Below, one piece after another: positions 1 to 11,841 of a stretch of 64,000 bases of DNA (its first letter is position 1; every line of letters begins with the position of its first letter). This DNA comes from Phragmites australis (Eukaryota; Streptophyta; Magnoliopsida; Poales; Poaceae): contig NC_084930.1 in NCBI RefSeq assembly GCF_958298935.1, forward strand, positions 29,858,001-29,922,000, given 5' to 3'. A program made the position numbers and the translations under genes. Under the pieces are notes generated by a model. It was not told where the DNA came from and did no database searches. It saw only the letters and a program-made list of their open reading frames with translations.

Positions 1-3000
1 TTTGTTAGGAGGCAAAGCCATCTATAAAATGAGGGTGCCCGGCTGTTATCATTAAGCAAAGAATGACTCAGCCTTTTCACAAGCAAAGCTTCTAACTGCC
101 CCAGTCTACAGTCCATCTCTCTCCTAAAGCGGTAAAGCCCCTTCCCCTTCAGCCGTCATCATCCCACCCTTCTAAGCATGATATTGATACCCTGATAAGG
201 ATCATAACAGCTTCACAATTGAATACAGAAACAAGATCAGGGTTTACAGCTGACATGGATAGGAGTGAGCTTTCCACTAGAAAGTTCCCAATTCACAAAT
301 TAAACCAATTGGAAAATGCAATGCATTGTATATGTTTCAATGATAGCACCTTGGATTTGGGGCTGTCTAGAAAACACCACCGTAAACAGGTTAAGCACAA
401 GAAGATAAGCACCTTTTAGGGGAGTATCTTTGTGCTCTTCCCAGAAATGCTCAAACTCCTTGATAGTTTCATCAGGGATTTCTATATCAGACTTCAGCTC
501 ATTTGTTCCCCTGTAGAGTGCAGCACACAGTCATTCATAAACACAAGCATGATGGACAAGAGTAACTGACATTGTTCAAACTTGGGAAATCCAGAAACCA
601 GAAAGCACTGAGCAAATAAAGATAGTTGCAAACTTCTATGCATATGACTGTCTATTGTCACATTCAACTACCTTGGTAGATGATAAAAGGCAATGCAATG
701 AACGGAAGTGAAATTAGTTACTGAGTCAGATTACAGACTGTAGGTGAAGGTTTTCCTTTATATGAGTCTGCATACTTCTGTAGATATCGACATATCTATT
801 ATATTGAAAAAAAATTATGATATAGAGCCGATATACCGCTGGTGCAAGAAAACATGGACTATTTCTTGACTAGTAATAACATGATAAAGCTTCTTGCTAT
901 TATTACTGGGATTGATCTGGAAGAGCATGAACAGCCATAATAATGAAAAATGCTCCAACGACTTTGTTAAGCACATTTTCACCCAGGTTCTTAATAAGCA
1001 CACAATGCGATGAAAAATGCTTCAAAGAACGAGCAATAGTAATTGGCTAATCACATGGTTGAAAAGATGCAAAAGCCCTAATGATAATTGTGCAGAGAGC
1101 AAGTGGTCACAAACTGGCAGAAATTCAAAATTAGTAGAACTGAATTTTGCTGACAACCAAATTATAATTCATCAAATTACCTCACATAATTAGCAACCAA
1201 CATAGGATCAAGGTTGGAACGCACATCCTTAATATCAGGAGACCACTTGGCAGATAATATACCCGTAACAATGACATCATCTGAAGAAAGAACGAACATG
1301 GCTAAATATAATAGAACAGCAAGCTAAACCAACAATGGATGACAATGGGAACTCATGCATAAGAGAGCAATATTCCACTTCTCAGCCTGAGAACAACGAG
1401 AAATCAACATCAAATTATTACCCAAGTTATCTGGAAATCTTGTGCTCCCAGAAAGATCAAGGTTTTTTAATTTTTCAAGTTCTGAACACTACTGGAAAAT
1501 CCAGGATGGTGACTGAAGACGTGAAGGACCAAAATGGACCATCAGCAGTTCCACATAACCCTATGGATGAGCACAAAGAGACTGCTTACCTCCAGCTTTA
1601 ACGATATCTACAAGGTCATCCATCAAGATTACAGGCATTGAACGGGGTATAGACCCAACACCCAGAAGTTGTACATTTTCTTGGATCTTTATTTCTTGAT
1701 AATCATGGCAGATTATGCTATCTTCTATAAACTGGAAAGAAGCACTTGCACAACCTCTTGAACTCTGGATGGACAGCAAAATTATCAGTAGCGACTTCTA
1801 CAGCAGTTCAAGCAAAAGTTCAAACAATTACAAAACGTAATATGCAAGAGAAATAGTACCTCGATCACGGAAAACAATACAAGTGTTCACCACATGTGAA
1901 CAAACATAGGTAGAACCAGAAAAAAAAACAATGCTAATAGCAACAACTAAGTGATATACCTTGGATGGGCAAGATGCAGGAAGGTTTATACGATTCCCAG
2001 CCTCCATATCAGGATAAACCTTGAACCTATTCAAGATAGAGAAAGCTAGGTATTGTGTCCAACATTTAAATGTATGATCATAATGTTCAACAAGACTTCT
2101 GAAAGGAAATGATGAGGTCGTGATATTTCTCACTATATGTTGAGGCAGAAAATTTTCACTTGAAAGTTCATCTCAACTTTCAATGCAATCAACAAATAGT
2201 TTTGAACTCTGAATGGATCTCACCGATTTCTTATTAAAAATGCTACAACGAAGGGTAATCTTGCCAGCTCAACTAGAAATATTACCCTCTACTTTAGTTT
2301 TAGGAAATATTTCTCTCATTTTTATGAGAAGCTTCTACTTAACCAGAGAATCAGTAAATCACCATATGAAATAGCAGAATTACACTAATACGCAATTTAC
2401 AGTTATGCTTCACGAAATCACTGCTATTTACAGACGAATAGAGGACTTCAGTCTTCAGCCAATACAAGTATACATACTACGAAGTTCTGAAACATGAATC
2501 GCAAACCTGTACTTGCACTTCCTGCACATGTAATCCCTCTCGTACTCTATCATCTTGACACCACCTGATCTGATCACAGTCCCTTTCAGAGTGAGCAAAG
2601 TCCCCATGTGCTTTACCTTCACCTTCCCAATACTCGGGGACGCCTCTGCAAAACGCCACCACCACCACCACATCATGAATCCGATGAAATGACCCGCTAA
2701 ATCACCACACAGGCATTCCAACAAACACAGAGTCGCATAGGTGCGCACCAGGGAACTCTAGTGGCGATCCGGAGACGTCGATGCGTACGTGCACGAACTC
2801 ATGCGCTTCGGTCTTCAAATTACCCGATTCCTCAATCATCTCACGCTGCAAGGCAACATTAAGGTTTAAGAAAAGAGTGGAGAATGGGCATGAAGGTGAT
2901 CGTACGGTCAGTCGGTTCACTCGCTGCTCACCTGGGCGCATTGAGCGGCCCTGTCGAGGACGCGGAGGGGCTTGCCAGGACGGGAGTAGAGTTCGTTGGC

Positions 3001-3291
3001 GAACTTGGGGTCGAAGTCCATGAGCTCGGCGAATCTGCGAGAGGGGATAGGGTTAGGGTATGGGGGAGGGGAAGGGGTGAGGGGAGGGGAGGGGAGGGTG
3101 TGGAGGAGGACGCACTCAACGACGAGGGGGAAGTGCTCGGTGGGCTCGGCGTCGAGGAGGATGCGGAGGTCGTCGGAATAGAATTTGCGGAGGAAGCTCG
3201 CGAGCTCACGCACTTGCGTCTCTCCGCCATCGTCGTCGGAGGCCTCCTCCTGCGGCGGCGGCATTTGGGCGGGAAAGGGCCGATGGGACAT
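1..3291 (-). CDS. MCM9: MCM9-like replicative/recombination helicase, 5' half (partial, continues beyond position 1)
   Basis: Eight exons join in frame: 3116-3291, 2932-3034, 2749-2845, 2507-2645, 1960-2026, 1590-1764, 1181-1280 and 413-510. All have GT..AG borders and encode about 318 residues. These form the N-terminal MCM region: an acidic start (EEASDDDG), an OB-fold segment ([20 protein letters not shown]), a CRKC zinc-ligand pair in exon 4 with single cysteines in exons 5 and 6, then a second OB strand set ([20 protein letters not shown]). The AAA+ core with Walker A/B lies outside the window; 1-412 looks like intron. MCM8/9 proteins act in homologous recombination and replication repair in the nucleus. 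I recognise the protein as the plant MCM9 type; MCM8 is the main alternative. The annotated Met at 3291 is only about 24 bp from a TATA-like run at 3315-3324, so the in-frame Met at 3264 may be the true start. Confidence 0.85.
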
Positions 3292-3314
3292 GGGAGGAGG
3301 CGGTGATGGTCAGG

Positions 3315-3324
3315 TATATATATA
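3315..3324 (-). promoter_or_regulatory. TATA-like element upstream of the MCM9-like gene
   Basis: An alternating TA run reads TATATATA on the minus strand, immediately upstream of the first MCM9 exon. The usual TATA-to-start spacing of about 30 bp would put transcription initiation at or just before the first ATG (3291). It could also be a chance AT run. Confidence 0.4.
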
Positions 3325-3507
3325 ATAGGTGAGTTCTAGTATATTTGAACGATGTTTATTGTTTATTTAAGTTGATTAAATAGTTAATCTCCCATTCACG
3401 AACAAGAAATTAATAGTGATTGTGCTTCTTTTTTAACTATGCATGTGTATTTTTTAAAAATCCGATATACAAATCTCTCTTCTTTTTTAACTTCTGGGTG
3501 CTGGCGC

Positions 3508-3571
3508 GAAGTTGGAGGCCATGAGTTGGTGCTAGTGCCGAAGTTGGAGGCTATGAGTTGGTGCTAGTGTC
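3508..3571. repeat. 32-bp direct repeat, two copies
   Basis: Two adjacent near-identical 32-bp units (3508-3539 and 3540-3571), each containing GAAGTTGGAGG and ATGAGTTGGTGCTAGTG. No coding sense was seen. The rest of 3325-3632 is AT-rich and holds nothing recognisable. Confidence 0.7.
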
Positions 3572-3632
3572 GAAGCGGGAGGAATTTGTTGGCCCTCTTT
3601 CCCGAATCAGAACTGCGGAATACTGGCTGTGG

Positions 3633-3734
3633 TGTAACATCTTCAATTTTAGTATTTAGATTATAGAAAAATTCAACTTAATTTTTAAAAAATTATAATT
3701 AATTAAACCAACTTAAAATCAAAGAAATATAGAT

Positions 3735-3779
<45 letters not shown>

Positions 3780-4960
3780 GTGTATATACATTCAGATGTA
3801 TTAATTTGGCTAAGTATTTCAAAGTGCACTAGAGTTATTTCTAAACTAATCCCTGCATTGAATTGATTCATATCAGTTGGTTTATTGTTCTTATGATTCT
3901 TTGAGTGGAGATTTGAATCTGAGTGTCTCTCAATTCAAATCCAATCTTAGTTTCTTTTCAGCTTCAACTCAATTTGAAATTTAAATCTTTCTAATTCAAA
4001 TCATCTTCTAAATCTTAGAGCTCTACCTTCTTTTCATAATTCAAATATATTTATTTGAATTTATACCAAGTTAAAAGTTAAATCCAAATTCAAATCTCTC
4101 TTTTGAATTGTCTCAAAACCCTTTTCCTTCTTCTTTTTTCACCCTGGGCCCAATCTCTTTCACCTTCTCACGCCACCCCTTCTTCTCTCCTCGGCGTAGC
4201 CCATCACCTGGCCCGGTTTCCCCATCTTCTCCCCCGCTCCTCGCCAGTGTGCCTAGGCCACGACGTGTGCCTTGGCCCAACTCATGCGCTCCCGCGCACG
4301 CAAACGCAGTCGTCCACGTGTCGGCCACCCGACCACGCCCACTCTCCCTCGCCGACACGTGGGCTCCGCCATCACGCCTTCTCCTCTTCCAGCGCGACAG
4401 CATCGCGCTACCCGCCCACGCCACCGCGACGGCCGGCGCATTCAATGTGCCGGCAACTTGCCTCTCTCTCACTCTCTCTCCCTGAGATGTCTGACGCCAC
4501 TTGACTTTGACGCCCGTCGTGCGCTAGCCGGCGTAGAGCCACCATATCGCAGGAAATGAGGTGGGCACCAGCACACCAACTCGTCATCGTCCTACTCATC
4601 GAGGACAACACGTGACTATATGTCCCTCTGTTTGAATGTTCGGGATCAGCAATAGCTTAAAAAGGGAGCTATCATTTAGTGCAAGACCTCTAGTACTTAG
4701 GGTATCTCGTAGAAAAGCCCAGCAGGAAAGGTGATTGAAGTGTCTCGGTATGATTCGCTCTTCCGCTTACAATGGTTGGAGGTTGAGCATATCGTGTGGG
4801 TATAATGTACAACCTCTGTAGAGTGTAAATCTATTCGAATAGTCATGTCCACGGCCATGGGTAGGTGAAAACAAACGGAACCTTTTTGACTAGACTCAGG
4901 CCTCCATGGTCATGGGTAGGCCATATTTACAACGCTTCAGACAGATAAGGAGAATAACGC
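3633..4960 (+). mobile_element. LTR-like fragment, probably Ty3/gypsy
   Basis: The stretch opens with TGTAACATCTTCAATTTT, like the start of many grass gypsy LTRs. It then has an AT-rich section with a long (AT)n run, pyrimidine-rich sequence and a GC-rich block (4130-4600). From 4690 to 4950 it has a section of the type AACCTCTGTAGAGTGTAAAT followed by 'ccacggccatgggtagg', which I associate with Ty3 LTRs of rice RIRE3-like elements. I cannot see the 3' boundary or a target duplication, so the end is approximate and the family call tentative. Overlapping ORFs in 4103-4611 are compositional and not genes. Confidence 0.4.
3739..3776. repeat. (AT)n microsatellite
   Basis: An uninterrupted AT dinucleotide run of about 19 units inside the LTR-like fragment. 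No function is implied. Confidence 0.95.
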
Positions 4961-4964
4961 TTGA

Positions 4965-7900
4965 ATGTTCTCATTCCTATTTCAGCATATAGGTCTTCAG
5001 TTGCAAGTTGCACCTCCAGCACTAGCTTCAGCCCTGAGTCCTCTCCTAGGTAGTGTTGGTGGTCTCTTGAGTACCCCGACGTCAAGCTTACCACTTTTAG
5101 CACTTTTCACCACCGGAGTCTTCTCTCTACCTACCGAGACTTCTCAGATGGAAGTGCTTCCTTTATTGATGTCACGTCCCAAATTCTTAATCACTCATTT
5201 AAGCAAAATTATGCTTCTTAAGCATTATGCTTAATTTTGCGTGATGGTCTTTTGGAGCGCTAATGCACTTCATTAAAAATCATTTGGATAAAAGAGAGAA
5301 AATTAGGGAAGAAATAATGGAAAATGCATTAAAATACATATTTTATCTACCATGTGGGCCCCACATATGGCCTCACACCTCACCCACTCCCTCTCTCAAG
5401 TGGGCAGCACCCCACCTGTTCTCTCTCTCTCCTCTCCTCACTACACACGCCACCTAAGCTGCTGCAGCAGCAGCTCTCCTCCCTCTCTCACTCAAGCTCA
5501 AGCTCTCTCTCTCCCTTTCTTCCTAAAATCCGAGCTCAAGTGGAGGATTCAAGGTATGCATGTGATACAATTGCATTCTCTAGCTCATAAGCTATTCATC
5601 TATCCAATCCATTTTTATTTTCGTGAAAGAATCGAGTAATTCTTGAAGTTCTTGGCGTTCTTGAGCTTTTTGAAGCAAAAATGAAGTTTTGATCGAATCT
5701 AAACTCTAGAGTCATGTTGGTAGTTGATGAACAAGCTCTAGTACCATTGGAATCTCCCTAACATGTTTCCTTTAGGCTTGGAAAAGATCGCAACTCGAAT
5801 CAACCAAAAACCCACTGAGAACAGCTTTTCTGGGCTAACTCGGATACTCCGGAATCACCCGGATACTCCAGGTTCAGCAGAATTTGTCTGATTAATTGTG
5901 TTCAAAATTGGTTAGAGTTTAAGGTGTGAGTTTGGTTTAGGATCTCTTGGATAAGGCATATGCAGGTTTGTGTAGTACAGATTTGTAATATGAGCCAAAT
6001 CACCGAAGGGAAAAATCGTGAAGAAATCAAGTCTGTATCACTCGGATTATCCGGACAAACCCGGAGACTCCGGGTAGTTATGTAATCGTGTAGCTAAGAG
6101 CTTCATTCGTAACCTCACTCGGAGTGTCCAGCACATCCCAAATAGTCCAGACCAACTCGAAGGTTCTGAGTCAAGTTAGAATAATGTTAACTGAGAGCTT
6201 TCACTGGTGGATAGCTCGGATACTCCGAAACTCGAACATTCCGAATTCACCCGGATACTCTGGGCCAGTCAAATAAAAAGCAGTAACCGAGCGCTTCTCC
6301 CGGAGGGTCCGAGCTCGGATACTCCGAACCAGTCTGGATACTTTGGATGGCTGTTATTTTCCCGTTTTCGTTTAGATCGTTTAGTATTGCATTGATTCGC
6401 ATATCTCATACTTCTAGCATGTTGTTAAGCATTGTGGCATACCTCATTGCATTCATTCATGCTCATCATTGCACACGTTCTTGTTTAGTGAACAAGGAGT
6501 TGGAGCGGGAGGCGACCGTGGTCGAAGACAACTCCGATCTTCCAGATTTCGACGAGTGTTGCATGGGTAATTATAGGCAGCTACCTGAACAGCAAGGTAA
6601 GCATCTATCATATTGCACCTTTGTCGAATTGAATAAAATCTAAATATTGATAAACTATGCTTATGTATAGGTTTGCATGTATAGGGAGTCGATGTCAGGT
6701 TTTTATGGGTAGAACCTATGTTAATTGTATAATCCCTACCTTGAATTATTCATCTATATCCTTGTAGCCTTGATAACATGGTAAATATCTAAGAGTCGAT
6801 CGAAATGCTTAGCAATGCATATGTCCTCGGTAGAAGACGAGCAATGGTTCAACCATTGTTTGCGAGCTTAGGGTTTACTACTTGTTCACGTATATGGTTA
6901 TGTGGATGTTGGTTGGATGAGTGGTGAGTATGATACGAGACATGGACAGTGTTAGGGGTGACGTCTGCCTCGAAGGAAAGTCCTGGGGGCAGTTCAGGAA
7001 AGGAACCCGGGCACCGTAGACCACTTGCATTGTTTAAGGTCGATTGTCAGGGTAGTTGGCTTTAGCATTTACCTTACTCACCACATACCGATCTAATGAT
7101 AAGGCGAGTCGAATAACTTTGTAGCTGTGGCTTTGTGGGTCTGAACATCGACGGTGTGAGTGGGCGGGCTTGTAAGCGGTATTAGTTTGCTCCGGGAGTA
7201 GTTCTAGTACCTCCGCACCGAGCGATGCACGATCCACACGGTTGTTGGGAAAGGTTGTCACAAGTACACTCTTGTGTGCACTTTAGCGGGTGGCACAAGC
7301 CGTATGGTCCTCGTGTCGTATGGGTCCATGAGTATCCCATGCGGGGTGTATAAACAGTTTGAACTGCCGAGCTCTCGATCATGAGTATGCTATTGTTTCA
7401 TTTGCACCCGGTCGTAGAGTTCTCGTATGTGGTTGATGGTTCGTTATTATGGTGATAGATGAGTTGGTTCAGTTTACTTAATTGTTCAAGTACTTATGTT
7501 ACATTTATGTTACAGTTTTATTTATGTTCAGTTGGTTATTGTAGGGTAGAATATAATGTTTGGTTAAATGTAGGTACTCACTCATATATGTGTAGGTTGC
7601 TTACCGCATATGCTTTACTTAACCTTATGGCATATCCTTGCTAACAGCTCAATGCATAATCCTTAGAGTCAGAATATTATATATCTATATTGTGTAAGTC
7701 TTACGAGTACCTTTGTACTCAGAGTGCTACCCTTAAGTTGTTGCAGGTATTGCTGCTGCCGAGGAAGAGGCTGTCTTTGGCTACTTCATGTCTGTCAATT
7801 AGGATGACAGCAAAGAGTAGTGCATCCTACTCTGAAGGTGGCATTTTGAGATGGTGCCTAAGGGCATGTGGCGCCGTCCTCTTTTGTTATTCATTAGTTT

Positions 7901-8514
7901 ATCTTTCCGCTGCGTAGTTCTTTTGTGGTTAAGAGTTGAGGGGTTTTGTCTCTTCCTAGCTCGCTTTTGTCGTAAATTATTAAAATTAGTTGCATGATTA
8001 ATACTTGTAATATAAATGTTTATTACTCGTTCTTTATTAAGCTATGCTATGATGTACATATTGGAAGGCATATGTTTCGATCCTTGGGCACAAAACACGT
8101 ATCGGGTTTACTGGGATGATATTCTGGTTAATCATCGAGGTTGTGATTATGAATAATGATCCTTCTGGTGATTAATTAGAATATTATTTGGACGGTTCCT
8201 TACAATTGATGTCACTTTTGACCACTGGATCTCTCGGCTTCGAGGACTCTCCGCAACCGACTGTCCCTATTCGGCACCCCTTAGTCGAGCCATCTTCTGT
8301 TGTGCAATCAACTTTTGATGAGCTTAATGCCACTCTTCAGCAGATGGCACCTCAAGGTGTCGATACTTCTAGCTGCGACCCTCGTCCTGACGCAGTGTCA
8401 TCAAAGATTCATGCTCCTTCTGCATCTATGCAGCCTTCAACAGGATCGCTCTTACCTATCATCAATGCCACCGCTAAGCTCACTTCTTTCGACTCCGAAT
8501 CCGATGCTTCTTAG
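4965..8514 (+). pseudogene. Retroelement ORF split by a solo LTR
   Basis: An ORF from 4965 reads up to the insertion point (5169) and resumes in the same frame at 8210, ending at 8514, once the inserted LTR and one copy of the 5-bp target duplication are ignored. The joined product is rich in Ser, Pro and Leu and has no domain I recognise. It is followed by an AAAGGGGAGAGAG purine stretch (8609-8621) and, further on, a copia-type LTR, so it is most likely the 3'-terminal coding or spacer part of that element. The interruption itself is well supported; the identity of the ORF is not. Confidence 0.45.
5170..8204 (+). mobile_element. Solo LTR (about 3.0 kb) with perfect 5-bp target duplication
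   Basis: The element starts TGTCACGTCCC and ends GGTTCCTTACA, with canonical TG..CA termini. It is flanked by ATTGA at 5165-5169 and ATTGA at 8205-8209. No internal retroviral-type domains and no second LTR are present, so this is a solo LTR left by intra-element recombination. The termini and length fit large Ty3/gypsy LTRs of grasses. Positions 5820-6345 hold a run of degenerate CCGGATACTCCGG-like motifs. Short ORFs inside are not convincing genes. Confidence 0.85.
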
Positions 8515-8959
8515 TTCGTGGTGCGACCTTCTTCGACGGCGTCGGCTCCTCCATCTTCTCCGGCCCCGGATGTTTAGTATGGCTCTCTTATTGGTCTTAG
8601 ATGCCAAAGGGGAGAGAGTCTAGTGATAGGAGGAGTTAGGAGAGAGAGTCTTAGCATGAGTGTCTAGAGAACTTTTGTTTTAGGGAGAGTTTAGGAGTTT
8701 TGGTAGTTAGGTTTGACTTATTGGATCTTCATGGATTTTGATGTAATGATAGGGGGAGTTTTCGTTTTGTCATCATATTGTGTTTTTATTTCGTGCTTGT
8801 TTAATTCTTGTTCTACTAGCATGCTAGTTTATTCTAATATTAAGCTTTCTCTTGCTCAAATAATATATGCTGCCAATTGCCTAGTATGATAAGGCGTACT
8901 TCAATTCATATCTCTCTTTTCTCTTTTGTGTTGTCATCAATCACCAAAAAAGAGGTGAT

Positions 8960-10722
8960 TGTAGTATGTAGGTCCCTAGATAAGTAGTAAGTGTTTCAGT
9001 AATTAATGACAACCGTATCATTGTGGCTAACTAATTTGTTTTGAAGGATATCAAAAATTTTAGTTCATAATGATGATTGGCTATTCTTGATCCCTAAGTT
9101 GATTATATGGACGCTCAAAGGAGATGTGCATTATTAAGGATCTTCTAGTTCTAAGTGTTACAAGGGAGACGAAGGACACTTAGAGTAGTATAGATCTTCT
9201 TTCTTAGTCTTTTTACCATTCTATAATGAGGAGCTAAGAGTAGTAGCATGAGCTAGTTGAGTCTAAACTTGTTTTGATGTATATTTGTAAAATTCTAGCA
9301 CTAGTTAGCTTATAGAAACTCATGGTTGAGATGTTGTGAAGTTAGAGCTTAAGAAAAGATTGAATTGGACGAGTTCAATGAAGTTAGCCTCACCGGATAG
9401 TCCGATGATGTGATTCTAGTTCTCACTGGAGCATTTTTCTTGGTTCAAACAGAAATCACATGTGTTGACCGGATAGTCCTGTGGTTAACATGCAGTATCA
9501 CTGGAACCTTTTCTTGGTGACACATGTCCTGAATTTTTCAAAGTCTTGCATTGGATGGTCCGATGTTACCTTGGTGAGAGCGCCAAAGCTTTTTTAGCAG
9601 AATCAATATTTTTTAGGTAAAATGAAATTGAACTCACCGGATTATCCTGTGATTGAAATGTGAGGTCACCGGACTAATTTTTGCACAGAGGCTGCTTCGG
9701 ACAATTTAAAGTTTCTTAGTTCACCGAATGGTCCGGTGATAGACAAAACAAGCACCGGAGCAATTTTTGCAGACAAAGTTATAGTTGTTTGAAAATTAGA
9801 GGTCAGCTGACCTGATGGTCCGGTGCTAAAGGTATGCTCACAGGATGCATACACCGGACTATTCTCAGCAGTAACGGCTAATGAGAGCTGGCACAGTGCG
9901 TTTTTCAAATTTTTACTCACTAGATTATTCGGTGTGAGTAAGAAGATGCTCACTGGATCATCCGGTGTTAACAGAAAAAGTGAGTTATTAGGCAACGGCT
10001 AATTTTAGATCTCTACCCTATAAATACCCCCTCATTTGGTCTCATATGTATCTCTTATGACCTCAGAAGAGCTCGTACATTGTGTGTGTCATCAAGAAGC
10101 AAGAGAGTGCAGTTGAGTGAATTCAAAAGTTTTTACTTAAAGGTTAAGGACATCTTTAGTGCTTGGAGAGTAGCAAGTGTGCATCTAGGTGTAGTCTAGG
10201 CTTGATCTTGGTCAAGTGAAGCTATTGTCTTTACTTTTGATGGTTGACAACACCTAGCCAGTATTTAGAGATTGGAGGTGTCTCGAGCTCTTGGAGTTTT
10301 TGTGGGAGCCCCATGAAGAGTTATGTGCTTGGTTTGATACCCGCCAATCCAGAGATGGAGAAGTGTTAATCATGAGTGAGCACTTGAGACTTCATGAGTC
10401 AAGGGTGAGTGATATCTTTTGTGAATGCTCCAACAAGGACTAAGGGAAGTGCTAACTCCTCAATATCTCGGGAAAAAAATCGGTGTTCTTTTGTCCATCT
10501 CCTTACTTTTCCACATTTACATTTGGGTATTTACTTCTTGCAAGTTTTACTTTCTGCATTTACTTTATGTTCTAGCTTGCTTGTTTTCTTGCTTCCATCT
10601 AATTTGATCGTGTAATCATATTTTAGTTCGTCTAGGCTAAGGTTGCTACTCGTTCTAAAATTTGGTAGGGGTAAATTTTTAATAGTCCAATTCACCCCCT
10701 CTTGGGCCATTCGATCCTTTCA
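8960..10722 (+). mobile_element. 3' LTR of a SIRE/Maximus-like Ty1/copia element
   Basis: A purine-rich tract (CACCAAAAAAGAGGTGAT, 8943-8959) precedes TGTAGTATGTAGGTCCC, and the LTR closes with CCCCTCTTGGGCCATTCGAT then CCTTTCA at 10722. This pattern (spacer with AAAGGGGAGAG, purine tract, TG..CA LTR ending in a 'cccctcttgggc' phrase) is typical of grass SIRE/Maximus-type copia elements. No matching 5' LTR or pol domains are in the window, so the element is truncated on the left. It contains about ten CACCGGA/TCCGGTG motifs between 9390 and 9975. Confidence 0.7.
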
Positions 10723-10727
10723 TTTGG

Positions 10728-11841
10728 CTACAACACATCTGCATTATTCATGCGTATGAAGTTGTGTAGAACACAACAAGCAACATATATGTCAACTTGA
10801 TTATTAACTGGGTAGTGTGAGCCAGTCCTCGGTATAGGAAATCTCATTTTTAATACATCAATTGCCCTCTCAATATGGTTTCTGAGTTGTGCATGTCGAA
10901 GATTGAACAACTCCTTGTAATCTTGTGGTTTTTGGTGAGCACTTCTTTGTTCTTGTAAATGATATCTTGTTCCACGGTATGGTGCAAGGAATTGTGTTGT
11001 ATTTACATAACCAGCATCTACAAGAAAAAATTACCATAAGGTACTTGAAAGCCATGGTTAAGTGCATCTTGTAGAACTCTTGCATCTAAATCTGATCCAT
11101 CTCAGACAGCATGTACATGTACAAACTTCGTATCAAAATCACAAGCTAGCATAACATTCTGAGATAGTGTTTGCTTTCTATTCTGATATGGTTCTTATTG
11201 GTCTAATGAAAGTATCATTGGTATGTGTGTCCTATCAATAAAGCCAATACGGTCCTATATGAATCCAAAATATAATCTTGTCTCTAAAGTGATCATTTTG
11301 ACTTCCTAAAATTAAATGAATTGGAACATGCATTTGTTCATACCTAAAAAAAGGGGTAAAATTTTGGTCTTTTCAAGATCTGATGTGGATGTAGTGAAGG
11401 TGGGCATATGTATATGCATGTAAGCTACATAACTGCATCAAGCACCGCACCAAAATGCCAACTTATTATTTCTCCATTGTGTTGAAACTCATGTTGCAAG
11501 GTCTCCTTACTTGCATTTTTTGCTAGTGCATACAAGAATATAGCAACTTGCTCTTTTATTGAGACGGCTCTTGAATCAACAAGTAGTTGTTTCTCACGCA
11601 ACTTATTGAACAAAGCTTGAAAAATGCCAACTTCTATGTGAAAGTTCCTTTTGCTTAGGCTTTCATGTCCCGTTAAGATTTCATTAACGAGACAAGCCCT
11701 TGAAAGTTTTGATGTATGCATCGGTTTCTTACTACATGATAGCTGTGATGAACCTGGTAGGGAGAACAAAAAACATGAAGTCATCTTCATTTTGTGATCG
11801 TCATCGATAGTTTGGATCCATGATAATGACAAAAGTAACAA
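10728..11841 (-). pseudogene. PIF/Harbinger transposase relic (HARBI1-like DDE)
   Basis: Reading from 11841 downward, the N-terminal part carries the family signature VSIKEQVAIFLYALAKN. A DDE segment follows with IDRTHIP (about 11230), a GSDLDARVL segment with the second aspartate (about 11090), DAGYVNTTQFLAPYRG (about 10990) and NHIERAIDVLKMRF with the terminal glutamate (about 10860), ending HNFIRMNN. Stops and frame changes separate these blocks, for example between 11841-11425 and the DDE core, so it cannot encode a working transposase. PIF/Harbinger transposases cut and paste TIR elements into TWA targets. Homology stops where the copia LTR ends (10722), suggesting the copia element landed in it and displaced its C-terminus. 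Confidence 0.85.
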
